This document shows positions 11,220 through 25,045 of a stretch of 64,000 nucleotides of DNA, piece by piece. Both the position numbers and the translations under genes were made by a program. Numbering within the stretch: position 1 is the stretch's first letter; the number at the start of each line of letters is the position of its first letter. The notes beneath the pieces are model-generated. The model saw only the letters and a list, made by a program, of their open reading frames with translations, did no database searches and was not told the DNA's origin. This stretch comes from Ochotona curzoniae (Eukaryota > Chordata > Mammalia > Lagomorpha > Ochotonidae). Where the stretch lies: assembly GCF_017591425.1 (NCBI RefSeq), contig NW_024467121.1, positions 20,906,707-20,970,706 of the forward strand, written 5' to 3'.

Positions 11220-11541
11220 ATGAGTCCAGTGTGGAAGCCTGGAGGCTAAAGTCCTTGCCTTGCACGCACCAGGATCCCATATGGGCACCGGTTCTAATCC
11301 CAGCAGCCCCACTTCCCATTCATCTCTCCGCTAGTAGCCTGGAAAAGCAGGTGAGGTCACCCCAAGGCCTTGGGACCCGGCACCAATGTGGGAGACCCAG
11401 AGGAGGCTCCTGGCTCCTGGCTTTGGATCAGCTCAGCTCTGGCCGTTGCAGCCACTATGGAGTGAATCAATGGACGGAAGATTTTCCTCTCCTACTCTCT
11501 GTACATCTGACTTTACAATAAAAAAAAATTTTTTTTAAAGA
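11220..11541 (+). mobile_element. CSINE, young-type copy
   Basis: CCTTGCACGCACCAGGATCCC and GGTTCTAATCCCAGCAGCCC place it with the younger type at 1575. Short direct repeat ATGAATGAT at 11211-11219 and 11542-11550. Confidence 0.9.
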
Positions 11542-11839
11542 ATGAATGATTTATAACCCGTGAGGATGTAAATAAAGTTTTAAGCTATTGATAGTTTCAG
11601 CTCGAAGTATACTATCATATTAATACTGAAACTCAAAACCAAGAAACACAATTGTATATTGAATGACTTATTAATGTCTAATAGATTATTCCAGCTCATA
11701 ATATTACTGTAATAGGCCTTCAAAGTCCCAAGTTCACAACTGTGTCTATTTTCTTTTGTCCATTGCTACAGACTATTATTATTTCTTCTGTCATCATTTA
11801 TACAGAGAGCAATAATTTAAAAAAAAAAAAAAACAGCCG

Positions 11840-12065
11840 TTATTTAAGGAAGGCTTCCTCTGTGCCTGGCACTGGGCTAAGTACACTGCATATACTACTT
11901 CATTTAATCCTTACATCAATTCAAACTAGGTCCTGTAATGACATCATGAAGAATTAGTAAACAAAGCTCTGGAAAAGCTAATTAACTTACCCAGTAAGTA
12001 ATAAATCTAGGATATGTAATTCTGACTATCCGATGACACAGCTTATACTCTTTACTTCTGTAAGT
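11840..12065 (-). mobile_element. MIR SINE
   Basis: The plus strand reads TGTGCCTGGCACTGGGCTAAGTACACTGCA, CTTCATTTAATCCTTACATCAA and AACTTACCCAGTAAGTAATAAATC, the complement of MIR. Confidence 0.68.
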
Positions 12066-13674
12066 ACTGAACAGCTGCTTAGGTCCTGAAGAGTTTTTCC
12101 CACTTACCATGCCTATAATTCTGTTACCTATTGACACATTAACAATGATCAATATGTGTGAAGAATCACTAGTCGGATTTTTTAAAGCTGTTATTAATTC
12201 GTGTTGTAAATGTTTATATATATTTTAAAAACTATTAAGTCTCTTAAACAAGTGAACTAAAAACATTAATTTACTAAATAGGTAGAATTACCATCCTCTC
12301 CTTGGAAACAAAACAATATGTGCAACAACAAAAGAAAAAATACTTGAAAATCGGCACAACATGGCCATCAATCAGAATAACTGCTGGTTTTGAAAACACA
12401 GTATGCCCACACCAGTGTGGCCCTACTAACTACAGAGAGGCATTATCAGAGATAACCATGCAGTGCAATTTCAAACTTTTTTTATTCTTTAATGAATCCC
12501 AGAATAGCCAGAGTAAAGAAGTTTTCAAAGAATGAATGGCTAAAGATAATTCACCTTTGAGACCCTACTACTAGATTACGCAGACATATATGGCCCTAGC
12601 TATAGTAATTAGAGGAAGCAAGCTAATTAAAAGCTTTTGACACCTGAAGCAGGGGTAGCAGGCCAAAGCAGCAAGCTTTCACAACAAGCTCTGAAGCCCA
12701 GAAGCCTTGAAGCTGCCGGAGCAAGGCTGGAGCAGGCAGAAGCGGTGAGCCACCAGGAAACTGTGGACAGGCAACACCCAGGGCGTAAGTTAAAGGTTTT
12801 CCTGAAAGCAAAAAGGAAAACCCAGCGTTAAGTTAAGCAGTAACTGACAACAATTGAGTTGTAGAGAGAAGGTTTTTTAAATCACAGAGATGCTGAATTT
12901 TAATTATATCTTGCTCCTTATTGTTTCCCATGACTTATGTATTTAAGAGTTACGTAAGTTCTGCTTTTTATTTTCATGGTTTTGTTTTGTAATTTTTTAA
13001 AGCATAATTGATTGAAATGTTCCTGCCAGATAGCCAAGTCAGAGGTGAGTCTACCCACTGGACTTATATTTATTTACCAATTCCTGGTGGAATTTGAATG
13101 GAACAATTATCTCTTTAGGGTCTTCACATTTCTAAATCTATTAGTTGACAAACACCACAGCCTATATAAACTCAGCAGAGAAATTTTGTAAGAAAGCTAT
13201 AAAGCTCATATCCAGTCCATACCACTTTCCATACAAATTAATCTATCTTTATACACTAAATGATCATCAATCTTCTTGACTTCATTCTACTAACTTCAAA
13301 CTTCATGTAGAGCAGAAACACTACAAAAAAAGAAACCTTCTCACACTGAATCTCAAATATTATTAAGTCATACATCAAGTACACTGACCTCACCTCAATG
13401 TCTCAATTTCACTGGCTTGTGACAAAGCAAGGTATCTCCAACTGCTGGACTGCCATATGCTGCCAATGACTCCCCAGTTCTGCACCCTTTAATTTTTCCA
13501 AGTTTCTGAACAGGAAAAGTAATTTTCCAGTCATAAGCCATTTACTTCATTTACCCTACTGAGTAACCTAAAATACTCATGAAGAAATGATTTTCCAATG
13601 TCCTTTTTGACTATCCCTTTTATAAAATATTTGAAGCAGCCACATACTTCCTTGTTCTTCCTGTTTTGTTGTTG
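12066..13674. other. Intronic, mostly unassigned; GC-rich patch at 12640-12835
   Basis: Mostly A+T-rich unique-looking sequence. The patch at 12640-12835 is G/A/C-rich with an open frame on the plus strand (12637-12831, Ala/Glu/Gln-rich, no domain recognised) and a GGGC|GTAAGT donor-like site at 12783. Confidence 0.45.
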
Positions 13675-14011
13675 TTCCTTTTGTTTCTTAAAGCCAGAAT
13701 TACAGAGAGAGATCTAGTATCTGCTGGTTCACTCCCCAGATGGACTGAACAGTCAGGAATGGGCCAGGCAGAAGCCAGGAACTCCATTTGGTTCTGCCAC
13801 AGAAATTGCAGGGGTCCAAGTACTTGAGTCATTTTTCAGGAGCTCCATTTGGGTCTCCCAACAAGCACTTGAGTCATTTTCCATTGCTTTCCCTAGGACA
13901 TTAGCAGGAAGCTTAACTGGAAGTGAAGTAGCTAGGATTCCAAGTAGTGCCTACATGAAATGAAGACATCACAGACAGTGGCTTTATCCACTCTGCCACA
14001 GTGCTAGCCCC
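13675..14011 (-). mobile_element. CSINE, with internal duplication
   Basis: GGAACTCCATTTGGTTCTGCC...AAGTACTTGAGTCATTTT and GGAGCTCCATTTGGGTCTCCC...AGCACTTGAGTCATTTT are two diverged copies of the same ~50-bp segment. Confidence 0.82.
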
Positions 14012-14635
14012 AGTTTCCTTTATGCCACAGGTCATTCTCAGCTAAAATCTCCAATCTATCAGCAGTCCTACCGCTAATTCTTTGTCATTCTCATTAGAAT
14101 CTTTGTTCTAACAGAATTTTTATTTTAATACACCTTCTATTCTTTTATTCTCAAATGCCCTGTGCTATCTTGCCATTATCATCTGTTTCAACCTATTTTA
14201 TACCTGTCCCATTCTCCTTTTACCGAAAAACTAAAAACCTGGTAGCCTACTTCAAAGATAACAGATGTTTCACATTTCCTCATAACATACTTAAGTGTTT
14301 TTTACATTTTTACTTATTCTTTTTCCTTTTGATACACAAGAAAGGATGTCATTTCTCCTTTCAAGACTAACACATTCATACGAGAACTTGCTTTCACACT
14401 CTCCCCGTCTTTCCTTTTTATGCTTGTTCTATTAAAGTTTTCTTTCCCATCTTTAATTCCTACTGTCCTGGATATTAAATGAAAACTTTTCACACAAACA
14501 TCCATATCCAAGAACAAAAACTGAAACACAAACTTTACCTTCACCCTACCTTCCTCTCAAGGAATAAATAGAGCATTCCTTTCCAATAAGGCATCATCTC
14601 CAAAAGGCACATTTTCAAAGAGTATTATGTGTTGC
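14012..14635. other. Intronic, pyrimidine-rich, unassigned
   Basis: T/C-rich plus strand, possibly a very old LINE fragment; no match I can defend. Confidence 0.4.
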
Positions 14636-16678
<2,043 letters not shown>

Positions 16679-16739
16679 CATGTGATTGGTTGCTTTCATC
16701 ATTTGCTCATGATACACTATATCTCGGCCTCTTTTAATC

Positions 16740-17270
16740 TCCTATTTCAATCCAGTCTCTATTTCATTGTACTGGACAGTAACAATTTGTTCAAAGATCA
16801 ATAATGAGCTAATTCCCAAATTTAGCATACTATCCTCAATTCTCATCTGCTTCGACCTGTCAGACACTTCTGAGAATCCATATACTTCCCTAGTTTTGCT
16901 ATATCTTGTTAAATACTGTAACTGAAGGATCCTTACCTCACTTTTTTAAACTCCTTCCTGATCTGTATTATCTATCCCAAAATTCTTAATTAACCTTATA
17001 TGCAAATGATTCCTAAATCCTTCTCTCTCAGCATTTTGAGCCAAATTCCTAGTTGTTTCAGCAAATGTCTTAAATTTAAAAAGTCAAAAACATATATACA
17101 AACTCATTTAGTCAGGTTGCAGACTTAAATCATCTATGAATTCTACCTTTAACTCACTAGTGACATCCAAAATGGCTTCTTTCCAATCTGTCTCCCACTC
17201 ACCCTTCCTTTTCTAATACCAGTAACCTAGACCTCATCTTCATCATAAACATGCTAATAGGCTCCATTTT
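16740..17270 (+). mobile_element. L2-like fragment
   Basis: ATCTGCTTCGACCTGTCAGACACTTCTGA, GATTCCTAAATCC and CCAATCTGTCTCCCACTC resemble L2 ORF2 and downstream sequence. Starts just beyond the 5' end of the RBMX pseudogene. Confidence 0.5.
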
Positions 17271-17768
17271 GACTAACTTACTTATAGGCCAGATTTAATG
17301 CTGTTAGAAATACAAAGTTATCTAATAGATATGTTGCTCTCAAAAACCTCAGAGTCCACTGTGGGAAACATACCTAAACAGAAACATGAAGATAGTTTCA
17401 TACAACAGTGCATGGAAATAAGAGACAAAAATGAAGTCCTATAAAAGGCAAAGAAGACAGATTACTGATATAAAAAATGGGAGTATGGGAAGAAAGTAAT
17501 ACACGATCATGCACTCATATGTTGGTTTCTTAGAAGAGGTAACATGTTAGTACTATTCTCAGAAAGAGAGTAAGGTGGATGTGACTGAAGAAAGGGGTTA
17601 TTTTAAAAAGTAGGGACAGCACGAGCAAGACAGAAGCAATTTAATACCAGTAATGGGAAGGGGGAGAAGATGTTCAGGAACAATAAGCATTATTCTTTCC
17701 TAGGAGCAAACAGAACACTACAGAAAGAGGGAACAAATGAGGCTGATGGGTTCATCCAATAAAGAGCT

Positions 17769-18098
17769 GGGGACCAGTGTTGTGACATACCAGGAAAAGC
17801 CAAACAACTGCAGTGCTAATATCCCATATGGGCATCAGTTTGAGTCCCACCACTCCACTTTTGATTCAGCTCCCTGCTAATGCACCTGGAAAAGCAGGAG
17901 AAGTCCGTCGAAGTACTTGGGCTGCCACATGAGAGACCCAGACAAAGCTACTGGCTCCAGCCTGGCTCAGCCCTAGCTATGTGGCCATTTGGGAAGTTAA
18001 TCAGCAGATGAAAGATACTTCTCTCACTCTCTCATTCTGACTCTACCTCTGAGCCTCCTTTCTGTAACTTATCCAACTAAATAAATAAATCTTTTTTA
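17769..18098 (+). mobile_element. CSINE
   Basis: ATATCCCATATGGGCATCAG, TTTGAGTCCCACCACTCC and AACTAAATAAATAAATCTTTT tail. Confidence 0.88.
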
Positions 18099-18151
18099 AA
18101 GAAGAAAGAGAGAGAACTGGCATGTCATTAATAGAATAGAGCCTTAAAACA

Positions 18152-18465
18152 GGGCCTAGAGCCCAGTGCAGTAGCATAATGGCTAAAGTCTTCACCTTGC
18201 ACATGCCAGGATCCCATATGGACACCAGTTCATATCATGTCAGTCCCATTCCCCATCCAGCTCCCTGCTAAGGTCTAGGAAAGCAGTCGAGGACAGCCGA
18301 AAGCCTTGGTACCCTGCATCTGCGTGGGAGAAGTAGAAGAAGCTCCTGGCTTCAGTTCCAGGCATTGCTCCCACTTGGAGAGTGAATCAGTGGACAGAAG
18401 ATCTTCTCTGTCTCTCCTCCTCTGTATCTGACTTTCCAATAAAAAATTAAAGCTTAAAAAAATTA
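18152..18465 (+). mobile_element. CSINE, young-type copy
   Basis: GCCCAGTGCAGTAGCATAATGG head, CACCTTGCACATGCCAGGATCCC, AGCAGTCGAGGACAGCC and CCAATAAAAAATTAAAGCTT. It follows the previous CSINE in the same direction after ~50 bp. Confidence 0.88.
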
Positions 18466-19137
18466 GAGACCACCCTTCAGAGATGAATTTAGCATTCAAA
18501 AAACTCTATGAAGATGGTTTTAAGTCAGGGAAAGAAATTAGAGAATTTCAGCAACAGTTCAGGTAAGTTGCTCTGGCTAAAAAAGAGAAGAGGAAATTCA
18601 AAACACAGGATATAAAATTTTGGTGACTGGAAGTGGAAAAACCCAGCACTGTTGTAATTTTTTTCTCTTCTCTAATTACTTCTCAAACATCCATCATTAG
18701 TTTTATCTTTCTAAAAGAGTTCCAATTAAATCACTACTCTACTTATTAACATTTGATGGGATACTTGGTTTATAAAAACTCAACATAGCACACCAACTCA
18801 CTCACTGTTCTGCCCAAGTAACTTTTCCATCATCTTTAATCACCACCAACTAAAGTTCTATATTTCAATTACAAGATCAGCTTCCTGAACAAAAAGAAAA
18901 AATCACTTTAAAAAAAACACAAGTGAATACACTATAAAAATGCACAAAATTACAGTAAAATATCCACAGATAATTTCTAATTAGAAAACTATTCTAATAT
19001 CATTGAAGAATCTGTCTTCAAAAAAAGCCATCTTCTAGAATTGTATTCTAAGAAAATCACTTGAAATTCAATGCAAAAGCTATTTATAAAAAGGCTCTAA
19101 AGATCATTTATAATACAGAAAAAATGAGCTTTTACTT
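18466..19137. other. Intronic, nothing firm
   Basis: Weak L2-like wording around 18700-18860 only. Confidence 0.4.
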
Positions 19138-19340
19138 GTTCAATTGATTCTATAAATATGTATCAGGCATGTACCAGGCACACAACATTGGGTTAGTTGC
19201 TTGGGAAGTGCAATGCGCTAACAGAGGAAAAAAAAAAATCTTTACATTCATGGAGCAGATTTCTAGCTTAATAAGGAAATGTGTAAGCCAATTATGAAAA
19301 TATTAACACAATAAACTTCTCTGAAGCCAAGAGAAATTAA
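19138..19340. mobile_element. Ancient L2/MIR-like fragment
   Basis: AATATGTATCAGGCATGTACCAGGCACACAACATTGGGTTAG and TTCATGGAGCAGATTTCTAGCTTAATAAGG resemble a widespread mammalian L2-type 3' sequence. Weak similarity also at 17280-17650. Confidence 0.45.
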
Positions 19341-20029
19341 TTAACAACTTTTTCAATACACAGGAAAAAATTTTATTAAGAAAAGCTCATTAATGTTTAA
19401 CAAACTAGCCCAACTACCAATGAACAGAAACAAAATGAGGAATACCACAAAATTACAGAAGCTGGCATCAGTGCTGTGTACCTATCCTTGCTACTGATTA
19501 GGCTCTGACTGTGAACCAAAGCATGGAATATAACTGAAATATGACAAATAACCAAGAAGTACTATTTTCATTAGTGAAAAGAGGTATATATGAAAGAAAA
19601 GAGAACTTCATTATCCTAACTCCTAACAAGGAAAATGACTACATTAAAAAGCACTATACTAAATATAAAAGGCAATAAAAACTCCTTCACTTCACAGAAC
19701 CTAGAGTTTACTGGTAAAGACAGACATTAAACACATATATAAGGAACTTATTAGTAGCAAATGCTAGGACAAATTAGCTGTTCTCATCTTCATTAGAAAA
19801 CTAATTATATCTTTACTCCTATTTTTACAAATGTGGTCATTCCCTTGTTTTTATTACTGTATTCAGTGCTTTCACTTTTCTTTCCATAATCAATTCTTTC
19901 ACTGGTTTCCAAATATTGAATAATTTTAAATAAGCAAGATATGATGACATTTTATCAAGCAGGAGGACTTGTGCTTTCTCAGAAAGCATCTACTAACACT
20001 GCTCTTAAATACAATGCACTGAAGCTAGT
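19341..20029. other. Intronic, nothing recognised
   Basis: A+T-rich; no family identified. Confidence 0.45.
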
Positions 20030-20402
20030 GTTGCCACAATTGCTGCTTCCATCAGGGAGACACCCAGAATCCCACATTGGGACAATTCTAGTTCCAGCTG
20101 TTCCACTTCCTATTAAAGATCTCTGCGAGCACACTTGGAAAAACAGCAAAGGTTGTCCTGAGAGCTTGGGCCCCTGCCAACTATGTGGAAGTCCTGGATG
20201 GAGTTCGAGGATCCTGCCTTCAGCCTGGCCCAGCCCCAGTTTTTGCAGCCACTTGAGGAGTGAACAACCTGATGAAACATTTCTTTCTCTGTGTGTCATG
20301 AGTGTCCCTCTTGTTCTCTTCCTCTCACACCCCATCTCTCTCTTTTACCACTACCTCTACCTTTCTCCCTGTTGATTGTCTTTCAACTCAATCAATTAAA
20401 AG
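20030..20402 (+). mobile_element. CSINE
   Basis: AGCTAGTGTTGCCACAAT head, AGAATCCCACATTGGG, TCCACTTCCTATTAAAG and a long CT-rich zone. The 145-codon open frame over it is fortuitous. Confidence 0.75.
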
Positions 20403-21396
20403 AAATACGATGCATTGGTCATTTCAAAGAAATTAAGAATTATATCAAAAAGTGAGCACTTGGGCAAATTTACTCTGATGTATTTTTCTTTCCAAAAAAA
20501 TTCATCCTGCCACCTTTTCTTCCTTGAGTTTGTTAGAAATGGAAATAATCTACTTCAAGAGCAAGGAAGAATGATACTTTCTTCAATTTAATAGGCAAGT
20601 GGTTACAAAATAAAAAAATGAGGAAAAAAAAATGAGGAACTTCCCCTTCTGTGTAAATCAAGACTTGTCTTCTGCAATCGGCTTAAAATGTTCACAGTTT
20701 CATATCACTCTGTTATACTAGCTTATAAAGGGCTTGTAAGGCTGACTACAAACTACAGTTCAACTGTTTATACTTCAATTCTATCACGAAATACAAAGAG
20801 AAAAAGTAGGAAAAGGCTCCAAGTTAGCCTTGATCCTGCTTAATAGAGGATCCTGAAAACTCTGAAACTAGTATTGTTTCCATATACTAGCTAAACCCCA
20901 AAGACAAAGAGAGTAACATGAACTTCACCCCCTTGCACTGCTCAAACAGTACACGTGCAGTGAAATTATAGCCCAGAAATTCAAAATATCAGAAATTGTC
21001 AGGGTCTATAGTATCAGGATTGTATAGGCAGAAACAAGGAAGACTTGGAGTTCTCAAACAAAGTAAACACTCCAATAATATAAAGCATCTCAGCTTTGAT
21101 TAACAACCAAGAAATACCCAACAAGTGAATAGTAAGAGCCAGGAACAAAACTTCCATTCATGTTTTTTTTTTAGGAAACTGTTTTGAGATGATAAATTAC
21201 AAACCCTCATTTATTTTCCTCTCCACCCCATTCTTATGAAGGGGCAGAAAATAACTTGTTAGAGGAAATAAACTATATATAAATACTTGCAAATAAGAAA
21301 AGCAGTTAATAAAATACAATATGTTAATGACTTCCTGAAATCTAGGTTTAATAGAATAGGCTTTAAAAGAAAAAAAATCAGACAATAATGTGAAGA
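20403..21396. other. Intronic, nothing recognised
   Basis: Nearly 1 kb without a recognisable transposon. Confidence 0.5.
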
Positions 21397-21672
21397 GGGC
21401 CTGGCCCGATAGCCTAATGGATAAATCCTTGCCTTGCATCCACCAGGATCCCATTTGGGTGCCTGTTTGTGGCCTGGGAAAACAGTCGACGACAGCCCAA
21501 AGCCTTGGGACCCTGCACCCGTGTGGGAGACCTGGAAGAAGTTCCTGGCTCCTGGCTTCGGATCAGCTCAGCTTTGGCCATCATGGCCACATGAACCAGT
21601 GGACAGAAGACATTTCTGTCTCTCCTTTTCGTGTATATGTTTCCAATAAAAATAAAATGAATCTTTTTTTGA
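21397..21672 (+). mobile_element. CSINE, young type with internal deletion
   Basis: GGGCCTGGCCCGATAGCC head and GCCTTGCATCCACCAGGATCCC, then a jump from GGGTGCC to TGTTTGTGGCCTGGG that removes the B-box segment. CCAATAAAAATAAAATGAATC tail. Confidence 0.88.
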
Positions 21673-21988
21673 AAAGATTCTTCTAATTTTACTTGATAGG
21701 CAAGAACAGAAAGAAGGAAACAGACACAGGAGGGTAGGACAGAGATTTCCATCTGCTGGTTCACACAGCTAGAGCTGAGACGATTCGAAGCTGGGAGCTA
21801 GGTGCTTCTTCTGGGTCTCCCACATCAGTGTAAGATCTCAAGGACTTAAGCCATTCTCTGTTGCTTTCCTAGGCCATAAACACAGAGCTAGATCAGAAGT
21901 GGATCAGCCAGAATCCAAACCACTGTCCATGTGAGATGTCAGCACCAGAATGGAAGATCAGTTTGCTTTACCACATGTTAGCTCCATG
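21673..21988 (-). mobile_element. CSINE, tail-to-tail with the preceding copy
   Basis: GAAAAGATTCTTCTAATTTTACTTG, CTGCTGGTTCACAC, TTGCTTTCCTAGGCCATAAACAC and CATGTTAGCTCC, the family complement. Confidence 0.85.
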
Positions 21989-22014
21989 ATTTTTTTTTTT
22001 ACTATATTCATGTT

Positions 22015-22565
22015 ATTGGATAATAAATGGTATCTCATTATATATAAAAGAAATATAGAATTTCTTTAGTGACTACTGCTGTTGAGCACATTTTTAGATG
22101 CTTATTGTCCATTTGTATTTCTTATTTGGAGAAATATCTATTCAAATAATTTGTCAATTTTTAAATTATGTATGTTTTTATTGAATTATACAGTTACATA
22201 TTTCAGATCTACACTCTTATCAGATACATGATTTGCAAATACGCTCTCCCATTCTGTGACACATGATTTCAAATTGTTTCTCCTATTCCCTCAAACAGAT
22301 TTGTAGGTGCAAAAACATTTTTAATTTTGATAAAATCTAACTGACTTTTCTCCTTGGTGCTTTAGAATGTATTGTTATATTTTCTAAATCATTGTGATCT
22401 AAAGTCACAAACATTTACAGTGATGTTTTCATCTGAGTTTCACAGTTTTAGTGCTTTCATCAATCTATATACTGAGTTAATTTTTGCATGTGACGTGATG
22501 TATAATCCAACATATTTTTTCATGTGGTTCCCCAATTTTCCTTACCTCACTTGTTGGTGAGAATT
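22015..22565 (-). mobile_element. Ancient L1 ORF2 3' fragment
   Basis: The plus strand reads as the complement of L1 ORF2: GGTATCTCATTATAT, TTGGAGAAATATCTATTCAAATAAT, TTATCAGATACATGATTTGCAAATA and TTTTTGCATGTGACGTG, in the consensus order. Confidence 0.75.
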
Positions 22566-22619
22566 TTCACCACTTTGAATAGTTTTAACAATTGTCAAAA
22601 ATCAATTATCTGGATGACC

Positions 22620-23464
22620 CCAGCTATGGACATCTGCCTAGGTTGCTTTTGTACCTAGGCTAGTGTTGCACTGTTGGGAGAAAAGCAGCCAGAACCTGGT
22701 GGCAATTCTGGGCCTGGTCCATGCCAAATTTGTGTTAACTATACCAGTGTTCTAGCATAGTTGCTTATTCTTTCTCTTTTTTCCTTTCCTTTCCCTTTCC
22801 TTTCCCTTTTCTTTCCTTTTCCTTTTCCTTTCCTTTCCTTCTTTTCTTCCAGCATATGTGGGAAAGAAGAGGATATGTGGGAAAGAAGATGTGTCCAAGT
22901 TGGGACACATCACTCCAGTACCCAAGCAAAGGGACTACAGATTGCTGCCAGCCAAGGGACATGCTGGAGTAGGAGCAGCTGGAGGTATGTTCAACAAGGG
23001 AGGAATGACTTGTGGTGTCTTCCATGGACTGGACTATAGCACTCACGGGTAGGCAAGGGAGTTTAGACGGAGTGGTTCAGACAGAGACACTGAAAAGCGT
23101 GTCTGGGTCAGGCCAAGGCATCCATGTGGAGACCGGGACTGAGCTAAATAGCATTGCCTGGCACCTGCTGGCATACACAAAAGCTGGAGTCTGGCCATTC
23201 ATGGCTGGGCTAGAAGGTGGCACATGCTCCCTAGTGTCAGAGCAGAGAATGGGCCATGTCAGGCTAGGCCACAGGATCCACTGGAATATTAGAGAACTGA
23301 ATCTGGGTGCAGATTAAATAGGGAACTATTGTACATCTACAGGACCACAGCATCCACTGGTTTGCATAGAGAGCTGGGAATGATGACCAATCAAGCCAGG
23401 CTAGAGCACAGAATTCATCTTAAATGAGTCCACATGACACTCAAAAGAGCTGGGGCTGGGAGGA
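22620..23464. other. Unclassified G-rich block with a degenerate internal repeat
   Basis: GC-richer than its surroundings and not matched to any family I know. A motif like CCAGGCTAGGCCACAGGATCCACTGG recurs, diverged, at about 23108, 23258, 23340 and 23394. It contains a TTTCC microsatellite. Short open frames on both strands have no recognisable domain. It may be a lagomorph-specific L1 or LTR segment. Confidence 0.5.
22770..22848 (+). repeat. (CCTTT)n pyrimidine microsatellite
   Basis: About 15 units of CCTTTC/CCTTT, pure pyrimidine on the plus strand. Confidence 0.95.
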
Positions 23465-23705
23465 GCTCCCATCTTTTAGTTCTGACCTGCAATGGTCAGA
23501 GCTGAGTTAAACTGAAGCAAGGATCTGGGCGTTCCATCCAGGTCTTTCAAGAGGGTGACAGGAACCCAACTAGTTAGGACATCAAGAGTGCCTCCTACAG
23601 TGTATTTTAGCATCAATATGGAGTCAGGAAGCAGAGCTATCTCTTCAATCAGGCACTCCAAAATAGGACACAGGAATCTTAACTGCTCGACTGAAATCTT
23701 CATAA
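23465..23705 (-). mobile_element. CSINE, older type, partial
   Basis: GTTCCATCCAGGTCTTTC, GTGACAGGAACCCAACTA, GGAGTCAGGAAGCAGAGCTA and ATCTTAACTGCTCGACT match the complement of an older CSINE. The 3' tail part is missing. Confidence 0.65.
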
Positions 23706-23764
23706 TCTACGTTCATAAGTGCCAAAATACACAGGTCGTTTTTAGCTATCTAGCCACATTAAAT

Positions 23765-24035
23765 TTGTGAGGCAGAGAGAGAGCAAAGCTCCCTTCTGCT
23801 GGGTCACTACCAAAACGCCTAAAATGGCTATGGCTGGGCTGGGTAAAAGCCAGGAGGCAGGAACCCAATCTAGCTCTCACAGGTAGCATAAATAATCCAG
23901 TTACTCTGCCCACTACCTCTGCCTCCCAGGATAAAGCATAAAGCTGGAATCAGAAACCAAAGCCAAATACTCCAACATTGGAAGATGGCATCTTAACCAG
24001 AATCTTAACTACCAAGCTTAACACCAGCCTTTTGA
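23765..24035 (-). mobile_element. CSINE, older type
   Basis: CTCCCTTCTGCTGGGTCACTA, AATGGCTATGGCTGGGCTGGG, CACTACCTCTGCCTCCCAGG and CATCTTAACCAGAATCTTAACTACCAAGC. Confidence 0.72.
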
Positions 24036-24727
24036 CTGTATTTTAGGAAGGCCAAAGGTCATGATTTGCATAGTAATGACACTTTGAAAGCTACTGAAGC
24101 AGCTTTTGCGGGCTAGAACATGGTGAATTTGAAGACTCTTGTGTGTGCTTTAAAAAAAAGTGCAGTCTCCGCTAAGTCTAAGATGATATATTTGTCTGTT
24201 AGCTTCAGCATGATAATTGCATCACTAAAATATATCTTCTTCAATTAGCAATGATTACAAAGGTACATTCTAAGAAGCAGGTATTAGGATTGGACATGGC
24301 AACAACCACTGGCTCAGGTTATCTAAACCTTCAATAAATTTATAATTCAGATCCACAACTGTACTCCTGACCACCTTTTCCTCCTGACAGTGCTAAAGTT
24401 CCTACGCAGATTTCTGTCCCTACCTTTATAGACAGACTATTAAGCTTCTATGATGTTGACATGAGCTATGTGACTGGCTGCCTGGGACTTCCTTCAAAGA
24501 GTAAAGTTTGCTAAGAAAATAGAAAGCATTGCTCTCTGGGAGCAGGAGCCAAACAGTCCAACCATTAAAAAACACTATCAACAGAGTTCCACTGATTTTC
24601 TAGACATATGAGACAACAGAAATTAATGATGTCTGCTGAAAACTCTACCTCTGATTTTGAGTAGATTTTTATGGAGGCTTTCAAGTTCAGCCTAAAATTT
24701 CCAGACCTCTCAAGAAAAAAATCCAGA
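24036..24727. other. Intronic, unique-looking
   Basis: No repeat recognised. It contains an octamer ATTTGCAT (24063-24070) and mixed-composition sequence unlike the decayed L1s around it. Confidence 0.45.
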
Positions 24728-25045
24728 TGGACCCAGCGCAATGGCTCAATTGGCTAATACTCTGCCTCTAAGTGCCAGGATCCCATAAGGGTGCCCATTT
24801 GTGCCGTGGCTGCTTCACTTCCTATTCAGCTCCCTGCCTGTGGCCTGGGAAAGCAGTAGAGAATGGCCCAAAGCTTTGGGACCCTGCACCCAAATGAGAG
24901 ACCCAGAAGAAGCTCCTGGCCCCTAGTTTCTGACTCTGGACTGACTCAGTTCCAGCCACTGCAGCCATTTGGGGAGTGAACCTGTGAATGGAAAATCTTC
25001 CCCTCTGTCTCTCCTCTTTATAAAATCTGCCTTTCCAAAAAAAAG
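24728..25045 (+). mobile_element. CSINE
   Basis: GACCCAGCGCAATGGCTCAATTGG head, GCCAGGATCCCATAAGG and CTGCCTGTGGCCTGGGAAAGC. The A tail has become AAAAAAAAGCGGGGGGCGGGGG. Confidence 0.88.

Noticed and set aside
13620..13832. Short minus-strand open frame
   Set aside because: It lies within a CSINE body.
19941..20375. The longest open frame in the window (145 codons)
   Set aside because: It runs through a CSINE and has no domain; other CSINE copies give similar chance frames.
22761..23317. Overlapping open frames on both strands as novel genes
   Set aside because: The first is made of the CCTTT microsatellite; the rest have no conserved domain and no coding-like context.
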